The notes under the pieces: model-generated | The model's database searches: none | Seen by the model: only the letters and a program-made list of their open reading frames with translations | What the model was told of the DNA's origin: nothing | Origin: Halomonas halophila | GTDB taxonomy: Bacteria; Pseudomonadota; Gammaproteobacteria; Pseudomonadales; Halomonadaceae | Assembly: GCA_002433675.1 (NCBI GenBank) | Contig: DJIP01000169.1 | Coordinates: 1 to 8,149 of the forward strand | Length of the DNA: 8,149 nt | Direction of reading: 5' to 3' | Made by a program: the position numbers and the translations under genes | Shown: positions 1 to 6,593 of the stretch, piece after piece | How positions within the stretch are numbered: position 1 is the stretch's first letter | How the letters are laid out: each line of letters begins with the position of its first letter

Positions 1-600
1 CAGCATCAGGGTCCACAGCGAACCATCGTCGTCCGGCAGGGTGTCCAGCAGCAGAGTGGCACCACGGGCGGTGCGGTTGGCGTGAAACAGGCGAATACCG
101 ATGCGCGTGCGCAGGAAACTCTCCAGGCTGCGTCGCTGCAAGGCCGCACCAAGCTGCCCTTCCCAGCGTTCCTCGAGTTCCTGGACCACCGGCTGCCATA
201 GCTCACTGATACAGGTACCGACCGGGTAAAGGGCCAGGGACTGCTGATACAGGCCGTCCAGATGATCCATGTCGAGGGCATCCACCGCGCCCAGCATCTG
301 GCGGCGTTGCGAGGTCCAGTCGCCGGCGGCGGGCGGTGCCGTCTCGGCGGGCTCGGGCTGGGTCAACAGGTCCTTGACCTGACTGACCGGGACACCGCGG
401 TTGAGCCATTGCAGAATACGCTCGACCCGCTCGATGTCTTCCCGAGCGTAGAGACGATGCCCCTTCGGCGTGCGGCGTGGCTCGATCAGTCCGTAGCGCC
501 TCTCCCAGGCACGCAGGGTCACCGAATTGACCCCGGTGAGCCGCGACACTTCGCGGATGGGGTAGAGAGGAGATTCGGTGGGGGGCGCCGTATGACTCAT
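1..600 (-). CDS. MerR-family transcriptional regulator, LitR/CarH-like, B12-pocket residues lost (partial)
   Basis: The first 200 residues are visible; the 3' end lies beyond base 1. Residues about 13-80 form a MerR winged helix-turn-helix, with PIREVSRLTGV, the TLRAWERRYG recognition region and the RRTPKGHRLY wing. A proline/alanine-rich linker (81-95) leads to a helical region (about 98-175) that resembles the four-helix cap of cobalamin-dependent CarH/LitR photoreceptors. The CarH signature W-x9-E-H is present only as W146-x9-R156-R157. The residue after the Trp, a His that binds cobalt after illumination in CarH, is Glu147. Where CarH carries its lower-axial His (a GERHEIG-like stretch), this protein reads about DTLPDDDGS (186-194). 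Direct B12 photosensing is therefore unlikely; it may instead depend on a partner sensor, as reported from memory for some Pseudomonas LitR proteins. The start is ATG at 600 with GAGG five bases upstream. Likely role: repressor or activator of the local oxidoreductase genes and an off-window photolyase gene. Family call is firm, targets are inferred. Confidence 0.88.
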   Translation of the reverse strand, partial: MSHTAPPTESPLYPIREVSRLTGVNSVTLRAWERRYGLIEPRRTPKGHRLYAREDIERVERILQWLNRGVPVSQVKDLLTQPEPAETAPPAAGDWTSQRRQMLGAVDALDMDHLDGLYQQSLALYPVGTCISELWQPVVQELEERWEGQLGAALQRRSLESFLRTRIGIRLFHANRTARGATLLLDTLPDDDGSLWTLML

Positions 601-635
601 GAGGGCCTCGATGCGTGTCCTGGTGCGATTGTGAA

Positions 636-650
636 GGCGCAAGCTGCGCC
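636..650. repeat. Short inverted repeat in the regulator leader
   Basis: GGCGCA (636-641) and TGCGCC (645-650) are perfect complements around a 3-base loop, about 36 bases upstream of the MerR-family start codon. It could form a small 6-bp hairpin in the leader RNA. There is no U-tract, so it is not a factor-independent terminator. Function unknown. Confidence 0.35.
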
Positions 651-698
651 CTGTCCCTGGAAGTTGTCGATGGTGTAGGTGACTCGACGTTTCCTAGC

Positions 699-733
699 TG
701 TACAGACGCTGCAAAGTGTACAACAGTTTTACT
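699..733. promoter_or_regulatory. Paired TGTACA boxes upstream of the MerR-family gene (candidate operator)
   Basis: Two copies of the palindrome TGTACA lie at 699-704 and 717-722, in the non-coding gap between cbiX and the regulator gene. Their starts are 18 bases apart. Two weaker matches to the pattern TnTACA sit 11 bases from a box: TTTACT at 728-733 on the plus strand, and TTTGCA on the minus strand (715-710). CarH-type regulators bind 11-bp direct repeats with a TnTACA-like core (recalled family knowledge), so this may be an autoregulatory operator. I could not assign a convincing -35/-10 pair here. The 8-mer TGTACAAC recurs at 2297-2304. Confidence 0.4.
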
Positions 734-770
734 GCTTTTCGCTCACGCTGATTGAACGTCCTGGGTCTGC

Positions 771-1157
771 TCAGGGGGCTGGTGACAGCGTCTCGCCGAC
801 CTGGTCGGCCACCGCACTGGCCAGTGCTTCGACAAAGACCGGATGCTCGCCCACCGGTGGCAATAGCGTCAGCTCGAGTCCCGGGTGCTCGCCGCGCAGG
901 GTGTCGATCTGGGCAGGCACGTCCTTGCGCAGGTGACGACCGGCGGCGAAGAATAGCGGCAGCACCTCGATGCGGGTGACGCCGGCTGCGCTCAGTTCGG
1001 CCACGGTGGACTCCAGCGACGGCTCGCAAAGCTCCATGTAGGACAGCCGAATGGGCGTGCCAAGGCGCGGTGCCAGAGCGTCGCGGAAGTGCTCGAAGGG
1101 CGCCCGCCAGTTGGGATCGCTGGAGCCGTGGGCGAGTAGTACCAGTGCGTATGACAT
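771..1157 (-). CDS. cbiX: Small CbiX-type sirohydrochlorin chelatase family protein
   Basis: 128 residues, the size of the short, homodimer-forming CbiX (CbiXS) proteins rather than the roughly 260-residue fused forms. These enzymes insert cobalt, or iron in SirB-like relatives, into sirohydrochlorin, for cobalamin or siroheme synthesis in the cytoplasm. Visible signatures are the N-terminal LVLLAHGSSDPNW with the candidate metal-binding His10, the acidic stretch YMELCEPSLEST (Glu42, Glu45), and PLFFAAGRHLRKDVP with the second candidate metal-binding His75. Both histidines expected of the active site are therefore present. ATG at 1157 is supported by AGGA (plus-strand 1166-1169) with an 8-base gap. 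The gene starts 52 bases after the oxidoreductase stop on the same strand, so the two are probably co-transcribed; 170 bases separate it from the MerR-family gene downstream. No other cobalamin or siroheme genes are seen nearby, so the metal and even the substrate remain uncertain. Confidence 0.87.
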   Translation of the reverse strand: MSYALVLLAHGSSDPNWRAPFEHFRDALAPRLGTPIRLSYMELCEPSLESTVAELSAAGVTRIEVLPLFFAAGRHLRKDVPAQIDTLRGEHPGLELTLLPPVGEHPVFVEALASAVADQVGETLSPAP

Positions 1158-1209
1158 GCTCGGTTTCCTGATGACCTGAAAATAGGTAAGCCTGGGACTG
1201 GCGTCCGGT

Positions 1210-2238
1210 TCAGGCCTCGGTGGCAGTACGATGCAGAGCCTCGGCGACGTTTACACCCGACAGCCAGGCATCTTCGATGCGCCCGCCGCGCAGGCCGTCA
1301 CCGGCCAGCGCCAGGCCATCCTCGCCGAGACGGTGATCGGGCGCCGCCAGCGTAAGGTCCGCGGTGGCGTAGCGCCAGCGATGGGCACCGCTGGCCGTGA
1401 TCTGAGGCAGCCTGGAACCTGTCGGTAATCTGGTTTCAAGGGCCTCCTGCAGGGCTGCCGTCAGCCTGCTGGCCACTTCCTCGGCGTCGTCCTCGAGATG
1501 GCACTGACTCCATTCGTCCCGGGCCAGCAGCGAAAGCGTCTCGCTCTGGTGCTCGCGCCCGGGCTTGCGATTCTGGCGAACCGCCAGGCGCAGCGGCCCC
1601 TGGTCAAAGCGTACCACCGACCAGTCGGCGTCGATGCCCTCGAGCGTCAGCGCTGTGTCGAAGCGCACCCAGGCACTCCAGCAGGGCAGCATGCGGATCT
1701 CGCGGCAGGCCTTCGCCAGCGCCTCGTCGTGGGGGCGCAGCAGGGGTTCGGCCTGGGCCGCCGGCGCGGTCACCACCACCGAGTCGAAGGGGCCGTAGCT
1801 GTCGCCCTGCGGGTCCTCGAGCCACCAGCCGTCCAGGCGATCGATCAGGCGGGTGACGCGAGTCGCGGCGAACAGCTCATGGGGGGCGGCCAGATGGCGG
1901 GTGATGGCGCTCATGCGTGGAGTGCCGCAGTAGCGACGTTGATCGTCGCCTTCTTCCTGCCAGTCGCCTGAGGCGTCGACTCGATGGCACGAAGTCGGCC
2001 AGGGCGTGGCCACCCCTGCGGCTTCCCAGCGGTCGACCTCGGCGGCGAAGGCAGCGTCACGCACGCTGAAGTATTGAGCACCCAGGTCGAGGGATTCGTC
2101 TCCCTCGCGGCGAGAACTGGCGCGCCCGCCGGGCCCTCGGCCCTTGTCGAACAGCACCGCACGGTGACCGTGTCTGCGGAGCTGGCCGGCGCAAGCCAGG
2201 CCGCTGAATCCTGCTCCGATGATGGCGACCTGCAGCAT
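1210..2238 (-). CDS. Renalase-like FAD/NAD(P)-dependent oxidoreductase
   Basis: 342 residues, typical of the bacterial renalase-like flavoprotein group (COG3380-like). The protein opens with a Rossmann dinucleotide fold: VAIIGAGFSGLACA with GxGxxG at 8-13, and the ribose-binding acid Asp31 in LFDKG. Then come GRGPGGRASSRR (33-44), a flavin-contacting motif of the amine-oxidase/renalase superfamily, and DLGAQYF (51-57). The C-terminal FAD motif is LALAGDGLRGGRIEDAWLSG (309-328). There is no signal peptide, so it should be a soluble cytoplasmic enzyme. Substrate unknown; bacterial renalases oxidise isomeric dihydro-NAD(P), and that activity is possible here but not shown. The frame stays open upstream to 2529, but ATG 2238 is chosen because the Rossmann motif begins at residue 4 and a strong GAGGAGGG ribosome site lies nine bases upstream (plus-strand 2248-2255). 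It is the first gene of a likely operon with cbiX and is divergent from the epimerase gene. Confidence 0.92.
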   Translation of the reverse strand: MLQVAIIGAGFSGLACAGQLRRHGHRAVLFDKGRGPGGRASSRREGDESLDLGAQYFSVRDAAFAAEVDRWEAAGVATPWPTSCHRVDASGDWQEEGDDQRRYCGTPRMSAITRHLAAPHELFAATRVTRLIDRLDGWWLEDPQGDSYGPFDSVVVTAPAAQAEPLLRPHDEALAKACREIRMLPCWSAWVRFDTALTLEGIDADWSVVRFDQGPLRLAVRQNRKPGREHQSETLSLLARDEWSQCHLEDDAEEVASRLTAALQEALETRLPTGSRLPQITASGAHRWRYATADLTLAAPDHRLGEDGLALAGDGLRGGRIEDAWLSGVNVAEALHRTATEA

Positions 2239-2264
2239 CGACGCAAGCCCTCCTCGAGCGAGTG

Positions 2265-2293
2265 GTGTCAGTATCTTGGATGTAGCGTATAAG
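2265..2293 (+). promoter_or_regulatory. Candidate plus-strand promoter for the TIGR01777 epimerase gene
   Basis: GTGTCA (2265-2270, 4 of 6 matches to the -35 consensus) and TATAAG (2288-2293, 5 of 6 to the -10) are separated by 17 bases. Transcription would begin near 2300, within or beside the TGTACA box at 2297-2302, giving a leader of about 155 bases before the start at 2455. The -10 overlaps the opposing -10 of the oxidoreductase promoter. This is a sequence-based prediction only. Confidence 0.4.
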
Positions 2294-2313
2294 TGATGTA
2301 CAACTTGAGTCAA
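2286..2313 (-). promoter_or_regulatory. Minus-strand promoter of the oxidoreductase gene with overlapping 11-bp-phased operator-like repeats
   Basis: Read on the minus strand, TTGACT (2313-2308, 5 of 6 to -35) and TATACG (2291-2286, 4 of 6 to -10) are 16 bases apart. The predicted start is near 2279, about 40 bases before the ATG at 2238. Between them lies TGTACA (2302-2297). The starts of TTGACT, TGTACA and TATACG are exactly 11 bases apart, and they match the TnTACA core at 3, 5 and 4 of its 5 fixed positions. CarH/LitR operators are known as 11-bp direct repeats covering the -35 region (recalled). I infer that the MerR-family regulator 1.6 kb away binds here. A bound protein would also cover the candidate plus-strand promoter. 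Confidence 0.5.
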
Positions 2314-2371
2314 ATGAAGTCCTAGACCGGCCAGCGCACAACCGACTAGGCTGAAATCAGGCTGGTCGCAC

Positions 2372-2388
2372 GCTGCGGTGGCCGCAGC
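2372..2388. repeat. Inverted repeat in the epimerase leader
   Basis: GCTGCGG (2372-2378) and CCGCAGC (2382-2388) are perfect complements around TGG. This gives a 7-bp stem with a 3-base loop in the non-coding region upstream of the TIGR01777 gene. No U-tract follows on either strand. It may fold in the leader RNA; role unknown. Confidence 0.4.
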
Positions 2389-2454
2389 CGTCAGAGAGGG
2401 CCGACGGTATGTGGTCGGGGCCAGGGATCGTTGTGTATTGCGAGGGGACAAGCT

Positions 2455-3366
2455 ATGCGAGTACTGATCACCGGTGGCAGTGGCTTTGTGGGCCAGCGTC
2501 TGTGTCGACGCCTGGTGGACGCCGGTCACCGCGTTCAGGTGGTCTCCCGCTCACCGGCGCAGGCGGCGAAGGTGCTGCCAGAGGGGGCGGATGTGCGGGT
2601 CAGCGCGCTGGACTTCGTCGACGCGCCGCCCGGGGTGCTGGTCAACCTGGCAGGCGAGCCCATCGCCGACAAGCGCTGGAGTGACACCCAGAAGGAAAGA
2701 CTTATCGATTCGCGCATCAACGCCACCAGGGAACTGGTGATGCTGTGCGAACAGCTGTCGCAGACCGCCAAGGCACCTCGGGTGCTGGTCAGTGGTTCGG
2801 CCATGGGTTACTACGGCGATCAGGGCGGTGGTGAAGACGCGCCGCCGGTGACCGAGCAGACTCCGCCCCATGATGAATTTGCCCACCGTCTGTGCAAGCG
2901 CTGGGAGCAGGCCGCCGCTGGAGTGAAGGACTTCGGCGTGCGCCTGGCGATCCTGCGCACCGGCCTGGTGCTGGATGAAGGTGGCGGCATGCTCAAGAAG
3001 ATGTTGCCGCCGTTCAAGCTGGGTCTGGGGGGGCGACTGGGCAAGGGGGATCAGTACATGCCCTGGATCCATCGCGAGGATCTGGTGGAAATGATCCTGT
3101 GGCTGATCGAGAAGGAGCACTTGAGCGGGCCCTTCAACGGCAGTGCGCCGGAGCCCGTCACCAACCGCGAGTTTACCGAAGCGATCGGGCGTCATCTGAA
3201 GCGCCCGACGCCCTTTCCGGTGCCTGCGATGGTGCTGGAGACCGCCTTCGGCGAGATGTCGCGGCTGTTGTTGACCGGCGCGCGGATGGTGCCGCAACGC
3301 TTCGAGGAAGAGGGCTTCAGCTTTCGCTACCCGACCCTGGACAAGGCGCTGGACGACATTCTTTAA
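2455..3366 (+). CDS. TIGR01777 family epimerase/oxidoreductase (YfcH/SDR39U1-like)
   Basis: 303 residues, close to E. coli YfcH. The start of the protein is an atypical extended short-chain dehydrogenase Rossmann fold: VLITGGSGFVGQRL with TGxxGxxG at 6-13. Family landmarks follow in order: VNLAGEPIADKRW (63-75), VSGSAMGYYGDQ (112-123), HRLCKRWEQ (144-152), LRTGLVLDEGGGML (167-180), MLPPFKLGLGGRLGKGDQY (183-201) and the WIHREDL segment (204-210). The C-terminal part (about 248-300) matches the DUF1731 tail with its conserved RFEEEGFSFRYP. A classical YxxxK pair is not evident, which is usual for this subfamily. Substrate unknown; NAD(P)(H) binding is expected and the protein should be cytosolic. 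ATG 2455 has GAGGGGA at 2442-2448 with a 6-base gap; an upstream in-frame TTG at 2431 has no such support. Members of this family often sit in light-responsive photolyase clusters with a LitR-type regulator, which fits this location. The gene converges on rapA. Confidence 0.93.
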   Translation: MRVLITGGSGFVGQRLCRRLVDAGHRVQVVSRSPAQAAKVLPEGADVRVSALDFVDAPPGVLVNLAGEPIADKRWSDTQKERLIDSRINATRELVMLCEQLSQTAKAPRVLVSGSAMGYYGDQGGGEDAPPVTEQTPPHDEFAHRLCKRWEQAAAGVKDFGVRLAILRTGLVLDEGGGMLKKMLPPFKLGLGGRLGKGDQYMPWIHREDLVEMILWLIEKEHLSGPFNGSAPEPVTNREFTEAIGRHLKRPTPFPVPAMVLETAFGEMSRLLLTGARMVPQRFEEEGFSFRYPTLDKALDDIL

Positions 3367-3481
3367 GACGGCCTGAACACTGCTGTTCGATAGCGGAGGT
3401 CGATACCCCTCCCCGGCGCCAGCCACCCTAGGCGGAAAGCCCCGCGTTTAATGCCTTGCAGCAAAAGCCGCATGCCTACAA

Positions 3482-3520
3482 CAGGAGCCCCGCGCTGTCG
3501 GTCGCAGCGCGGGGCTCCTG
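3482..3520. terminator. Perfect 15-bp hairpin between convergent genes (possible bidirectional terminator)
   Basis: CAGGAGCCCCGCGCT (3482-3496) pairs perfectly with AGCGCGGGGCTCCTG (3506-3520) around a 9-base loop. It lies 115 bases after the epimerase stop and 98 bases after the rapA stop, where transcripts from both strands meet. Neither side has a run of T, so it is not a canonical factor-independent terminator. It could stabilise 3' ends, act with Rho, or be a copy of a dispersed intergenic palindrome. The structure is certain, the function is not. Confidence 0.55.
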
Positions 3521-3580
3521 GGTTGATGGCGGGTGCTGAAATGGCGGTCGTCGTGGACGCCACCGTCGTGAAAGTGGCGA

Positions 3581-3602
3581 GGGCGGCGCTGCCGGGCCGC
3601 CC
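3581..3602. repeat. GC-rich inverted repeat just downstream of rapA
   Basis: GGGCGGC (3581-3587) and GCCGCCC (3596-3602) are perfect complements around an 8-base loop. On the rapA strand it begins 15 bases after the stop codon. No U-tract follows, so it is at best a weak terminator or a 3'-end stabilising hairpin. Confidence 0.35.
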
Positions 3603-3609
3603 TTGCCGA

Positions 3610-3629
3610 GACAGCCGCTAGCGGCTGTC
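3610..3629. repeat. Perfect 20-base palindrome centred on the rapA stop codon
   Basis: GACAGCCGCT (3610-3619) is followed directly by its reverse complement AGCGGCTGTC (3620-3629). The rapA stop codon occupies 3618-3620, at the centre. In RNA it would form an 8-bp stem closed by CTAG. It overlaps the last three codons of rapA, so sequence constraint there may be structural as well as coding. Confidence 0.6.
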
Positions 3630-6557
3630 GTCGTCGATGGTCACGATTACGCGCACGGCGTCCAGGCGCAGGCGGGTGCCTTCGATGGCCTGGTCCAGCG
3701 CCTGGCGCTCGTCGCGCAGGGCGGTGATCTCGTCCTCGCGTACCGACGGGTTGCGCTGCGCCAGTGCCTCGAGTCGGGTCAGCTCGTTATCCAGTGTCTG
3801 GCGCATGCGCACCTGGGCGGCCTCGACGATGGTCGGCAGCTCACGCTGGGCCTCGGTCTCGGCGCTGTCGAGCAGGTCGCGCAGCTGGTCGTGGCGACTC
3901 TTGATCAGGTCCCGCGCCACCGCCTTCTTGACCTTCTTGAGGTTCTTCGAAAGACCGGTGAAGGACACCTTGTCGGTGAGGTTGGCGCCGGACTCGTCGA
4001 GCAGCACCCGCACCGCGGTGGGCGGCAGGAAGCGATTGAGGTGCAGGCGCTTCGGTGCCGGGCAGTGGGTGCGGAACACCAGCTCCGCCATCAGCCGCCC
4101 GGCAGGGATCGCCGGATGCTTGAGCAGGGCAAGGGCGGTGTTGCCCATGTTGCCGTCGAGGATGCGGCCCATCATCTCGCGCAGCAGCGGGTGTTCCCAG
4201 GACAGCCGCTGGACGTCGTCCCGGGCCAGCGCGCGCGAGCGCGAGGTGGTCACGGTGAAGCCTTCCTCGCCCTTCACCAGCCCCGGCAGGCCGTCGAGCA
4301 TGTGCGAGCCTGGTGACAGCAGGGTCAGGTCATTGCCTAGCTCGCGACTGTCGACGCCGAAGATGTCCAGCGCCTGGTCCAGGTAGCGCGGCAGGGCGCG
4401 GTCCTCGTCGAGTTCGACGATCGCTTCCTTGACCGACTCGACCCGTTCGGGACGGCAGGCGTTGAGCTCCAGCAGGCGATTGCGGCCGGCGTCACGTTCG
4501 GCCAGCTTGGCGTCGAACAGCGCGCGGGTCTCGCCGATGACTTCTTCCAGGGCCTCGTCGTCGAGCAGGCTCTCGGCCAGGTCGTCGCCGAAGGCGTCGA
4601 ACAGGTCGTTGCCGATGCCGTGCGGTGCGCTGAAGGCGTCCATCCCTTCCTGGTACCAGCGCAGCAGTTTCTCGCCGGGGCTGCCATCGAACACCGGCAC
4701 ATGGATCTCGATGGCGTGGCGCTGGCCGATGCGGTCGAGACGGCCGATGCGCTGCTCGAGCTGATCCGGGTGCAGCGGCAGGTCGAACATCACCAGATGG
4801 CGACAGAACTGGAAGTTGCGGCCTTCGGAGCCGATCTCGGAGCACACCAGTACCTGGCAGCCGTCCTCGTCGTCGGCGAAGGCGGCGGCGGCGCGGTCGC
4901 GCTCGACCAGCGACAGGTCCTCGTGGAACACCGGCGCCTGCACACCGCCGAGTACGCGCAGGCCGTCGGACAGCCCCTGGGCGGTCTCGCGGTCGTGGGC
5001 GATCACCAGCACCTTGTCGTCACCCATCTCGGTCAGCCGTTCGAGCAGCCAGGTCACCCGGGGGTCGAACTGCCACCAGGGCTCGGCGTTGAGCGGATCC
5101 TCGGTCAGGGCGCTGTACATGCCGTCCAGGTAGACCATCACCTCGGGGTGGTCGAGGCCGGTCTCGATCAGCAGCTCGTCGAGGTAGTCCTCGTCCCGCG
5201 CCAGGCGACGCAGTACCCGGCGATAGGACGACGGCAGCTCCAGCTTGTCGACGTGCAGGCGACGTTCGGGGAAGCCGCCGACGTGGCGACGGCTATTGCG
5301 GAACATCACGCGGCCGGTACCGTGGCGGTCGAGCAGCTGGTCTCGCAGCTGGGCGCTGGCCTGCTGGCGCTGTTCCAGGCTGCACTCGGGGTTGGACAGG
5401 GTCGCCAGCAGCGCCTGGCTGTCGCCGTCGTCGGCGACCGCACCGATGGTGTCCCGGGCGCTGGCGTCCAGCGGCCCGTCGATGTCGGCCAGGGCGTCGA
5501 TGGCCTCGGCCACTGCCACATAGCCCTGCTCCTCGGCGCGGAAGGCGTCCAGGTCCGAATAGCGATCGCGATCGAGCAGACGCAGCCTGGCAAAGTGGCT
5601 GGCCAGTCCCATCTGCTCCGGCGTCGCGGTCAGCAGCAGCACGCCCTCGGTGGCGCCGGACAGGCGCTCGACGCAGGCGTAACCGGGGCCGACCTCGTCC
5701 TCGCTCCACTCCAGGTGGTGGGCCTCGTCGACGATCAGCAGGTCCCACTCGCAGGCTTCGGCCTGCTGCTGACGGTGGGCGTTGGCGAACAGCCAGTCCT
5801 GGCTTGCCAGCACCAGCTGGCCGGCCTCGAAGGGATTGGTGTCGCCATGGGCCTGGCTCTGCTGTTCGTCGAGCAGGGTCACCGACAGCGAGAAGCGTCG
5901 CAGCAGCTCCACCAGCCACTGATGGGTCAGGCTCGCCGGCACCAGGATCAGCGCTCGCTCGACCCGCCCGGTCAGCAGCAGGCGATGCAGGATCAGTCCG
6001 GCCTCGATGGTCTTGCCGAGGCCGACTTCATCGGCCAGCAGCACGCGAGGCGCCTGACGTGAGGAGACCTCGTCGGCGATGTACAGCTGATGGGGGATCA
6101 GATCGATGCGTGGGCCGGCCAGGCCCAGCGCCGGGTTCTGCTCGATGCGGTGGTAGTGGTGCAGGGTGCGAAAGCGCAGGTCGAACCAGTCGTTGCGATC
6201 GACCTGGCCGGTCAGCAGACGATCCCTGGCCTGGTCGAACTGCATGCTGTCGGCCAGCCGGGCCTCCGGCAACTCGCACAGCTCGCCCTTGTCGTCTTCG
6301 CCGATATAGACGATCAGTCCGTCGATTTCCTTGGTGTCGTCCACCGTCATCTGCCAGCCCTCGGCGGACTGGATGCGATCACCACTGCCGAAGGCGACTC
6401 GGGTCAACGGGGCGAGACGGGTACTGTAGGTGCGGGTTTCCTGGCTGGCGCCGAAGAGCACGGTGACGCTGCGCGCGTCGCAGTTCAGGATAGTGCCCAG
6501 GCCGAGTTCGGCCTCGCCGTCGCTGATCCAGCGCTGGCCGGGAGAGAAGTCGCTCAT
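3618..6557 (-). CDS. rapA: RNA polymerase-associated ATPase RapA
   Basis: 979 residues, essentially full length (E. coli RapA has 968). RapA is a Swi2/Snf2 ATPase that binds RNA polymerase and helps release stalled polymerase for reuse, especially under high salt. Domains in order: N-terminal Tudor-like region (about 1-110, FSPGQRWISDGEAELGLGTI and VTVLFGASQETRTYS); helicase lobe 1 with Walker A ADEVGLGKTIEAG (175-187), VDEAHHLEW (276-284) and LLTATPEQMG (308-317); a spacer region; helicase lobe 2 with VLVIAHDRETA (516-526), SEIGSEGRNFQF (573-584) and QRIGRLDRIGQ (602-612); then the RapA-specific C-terminal region, ending in an acidic DDDSR. All ATPase motifs are intact. ATG 6557 is chosen because the family N-terminus (MSDFSPGQRW) begins there; GAGG lies four bases upstream, a short gap. 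It appears monocistronic, with its own promoter to the right and convergent with the epimerase gene. No frameshift seen. Confidence 0.98.
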   Translation of the reverse strand: MSDFSPGQRWISDGEAELGLGTILNCDARSVTVLFGASQETRTYSTRLAPLTRVAFGSGDRIQSAEGWQMTVDDTKEIDGLIVYIGEDDKGELCELPEARLADSMQFDQARDRLLTGQVDRNDWFDLRFRTLHHYHRIEQNPALGLAGPRIDLIPHQLYIADEVSSRQAPRVLLADEVGLGKTIEAGLILHRLLLTGRVERALILVPASLTHQWLVELLRRFSLSVTLLDEQQSQAHGDTNPFEAGQLVLASQDWLFANAHRQQQAEACEWDLLIVDEAHHLEWSEDEVGPGYACVERLSGATEGVLLLTATPEQMGLASHFARLRLLDRDRYSDLDAFRAEEQGYVAVAEAIDALADIDGPLDASARDTIGAVADDGDSQALLATLSNPECSLEQRQQASAQLRDQLLDRHGTGRVMFRNSRRHVGGFPERRLHVDKLELPSSYRRVLRRLARDEDYLDELLIETGLDHPEVMVYLDGMYSALTEDPLNAEPWWQFDPRVTWLLERLTEMGDDKVLVIAHDRETAQGLSDGLRVLGGVQAPVFHEDLSLVERDRAAAAFADDEDGCQVLVCSEIGSEGRNFQFCRHLVMFDLPLHPDQLEQRIGRLDRIGQRHAIEIHVPVFDGSPGEKLLRWYQEGMDAFSAPHGIGNDLFDAFGDDLAESLLDDEALEEVIGETRALFDAKLAERDAGRNRLLELNACRPERVESVKEAIVELDEDRALPRYLDQALDIFGVDSRELGNDLTLLSPGSHMLDGLPGLVKGEEGFTVTTSRSRALARDDVQRLSWEHPLLREMMGRILDGNMGNTALALLKHPAIPAGRLMAELVFRTHCPAPKRLHLNRFLPPTAVRVLLDESGANLTDKVSFTGLSKNLKKVKKAVARDLIKSRHDQLRDLLDSAETEAQRELPTIVEAAQVRMRQTLDNELTRLEALAQRNPSVREDEITALRDERQALDQAIEGTRLRLDAVRVIVTIDDDSR

Positions 6558-6593
6558 GATGCCTCGGGAGATGCGTCGTTTCGGTTCGTGGTC

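Noticed and set aside
2321..2350. CCTAG ... CTAGG repeat between the divergent genes
   Set aside because: Arms of only five bases about 20 bases apart are easily found by chance, and there is no overlap with promoter elements.
2239..2529. In-frame upstream extension of the oxidoreductase to 2529
   Set aside because: The added 97 residues show no motif, would cross the divergent promoter region and overlap the start of the epimerase gene. The Rossmann motif and a strong ribosome site support ATG 2238.
2551..3426. 291-residue minus-strand open frame opposite the epimerase gene
   Set aside because: It is antisense to a clear TIGR01777 family gene, low in recognisable motifs and rich in H, Q and R; a GC-driven shadow.
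3603..4386. Two plus-strand frames (237 and 249 residues) opposite the 3' end of rapA
   Set aside because: Both overlap the same rapA bases in different frames and show serine/arginine- or alanine/valine-biased composition without domains.
4620..6062. 480-residue plus-strand open frame opposite rapA
   Set aside because: It lies wholly antisense to rapA, whose reading frame has intact ATPase motifs throughout. The translation is rich in V, Q, G, L, H and A with no recognisable domain, the pattern expected for a shadow frame in GC-rich DNA.
5108..6085. TGTACA copies inside rapA (near 5114 and 6080)
   Set aside because: They fall in conserved coding sequence, without 11-bp-phased companions that I could see; about two chance copies are expected in a window of this length.
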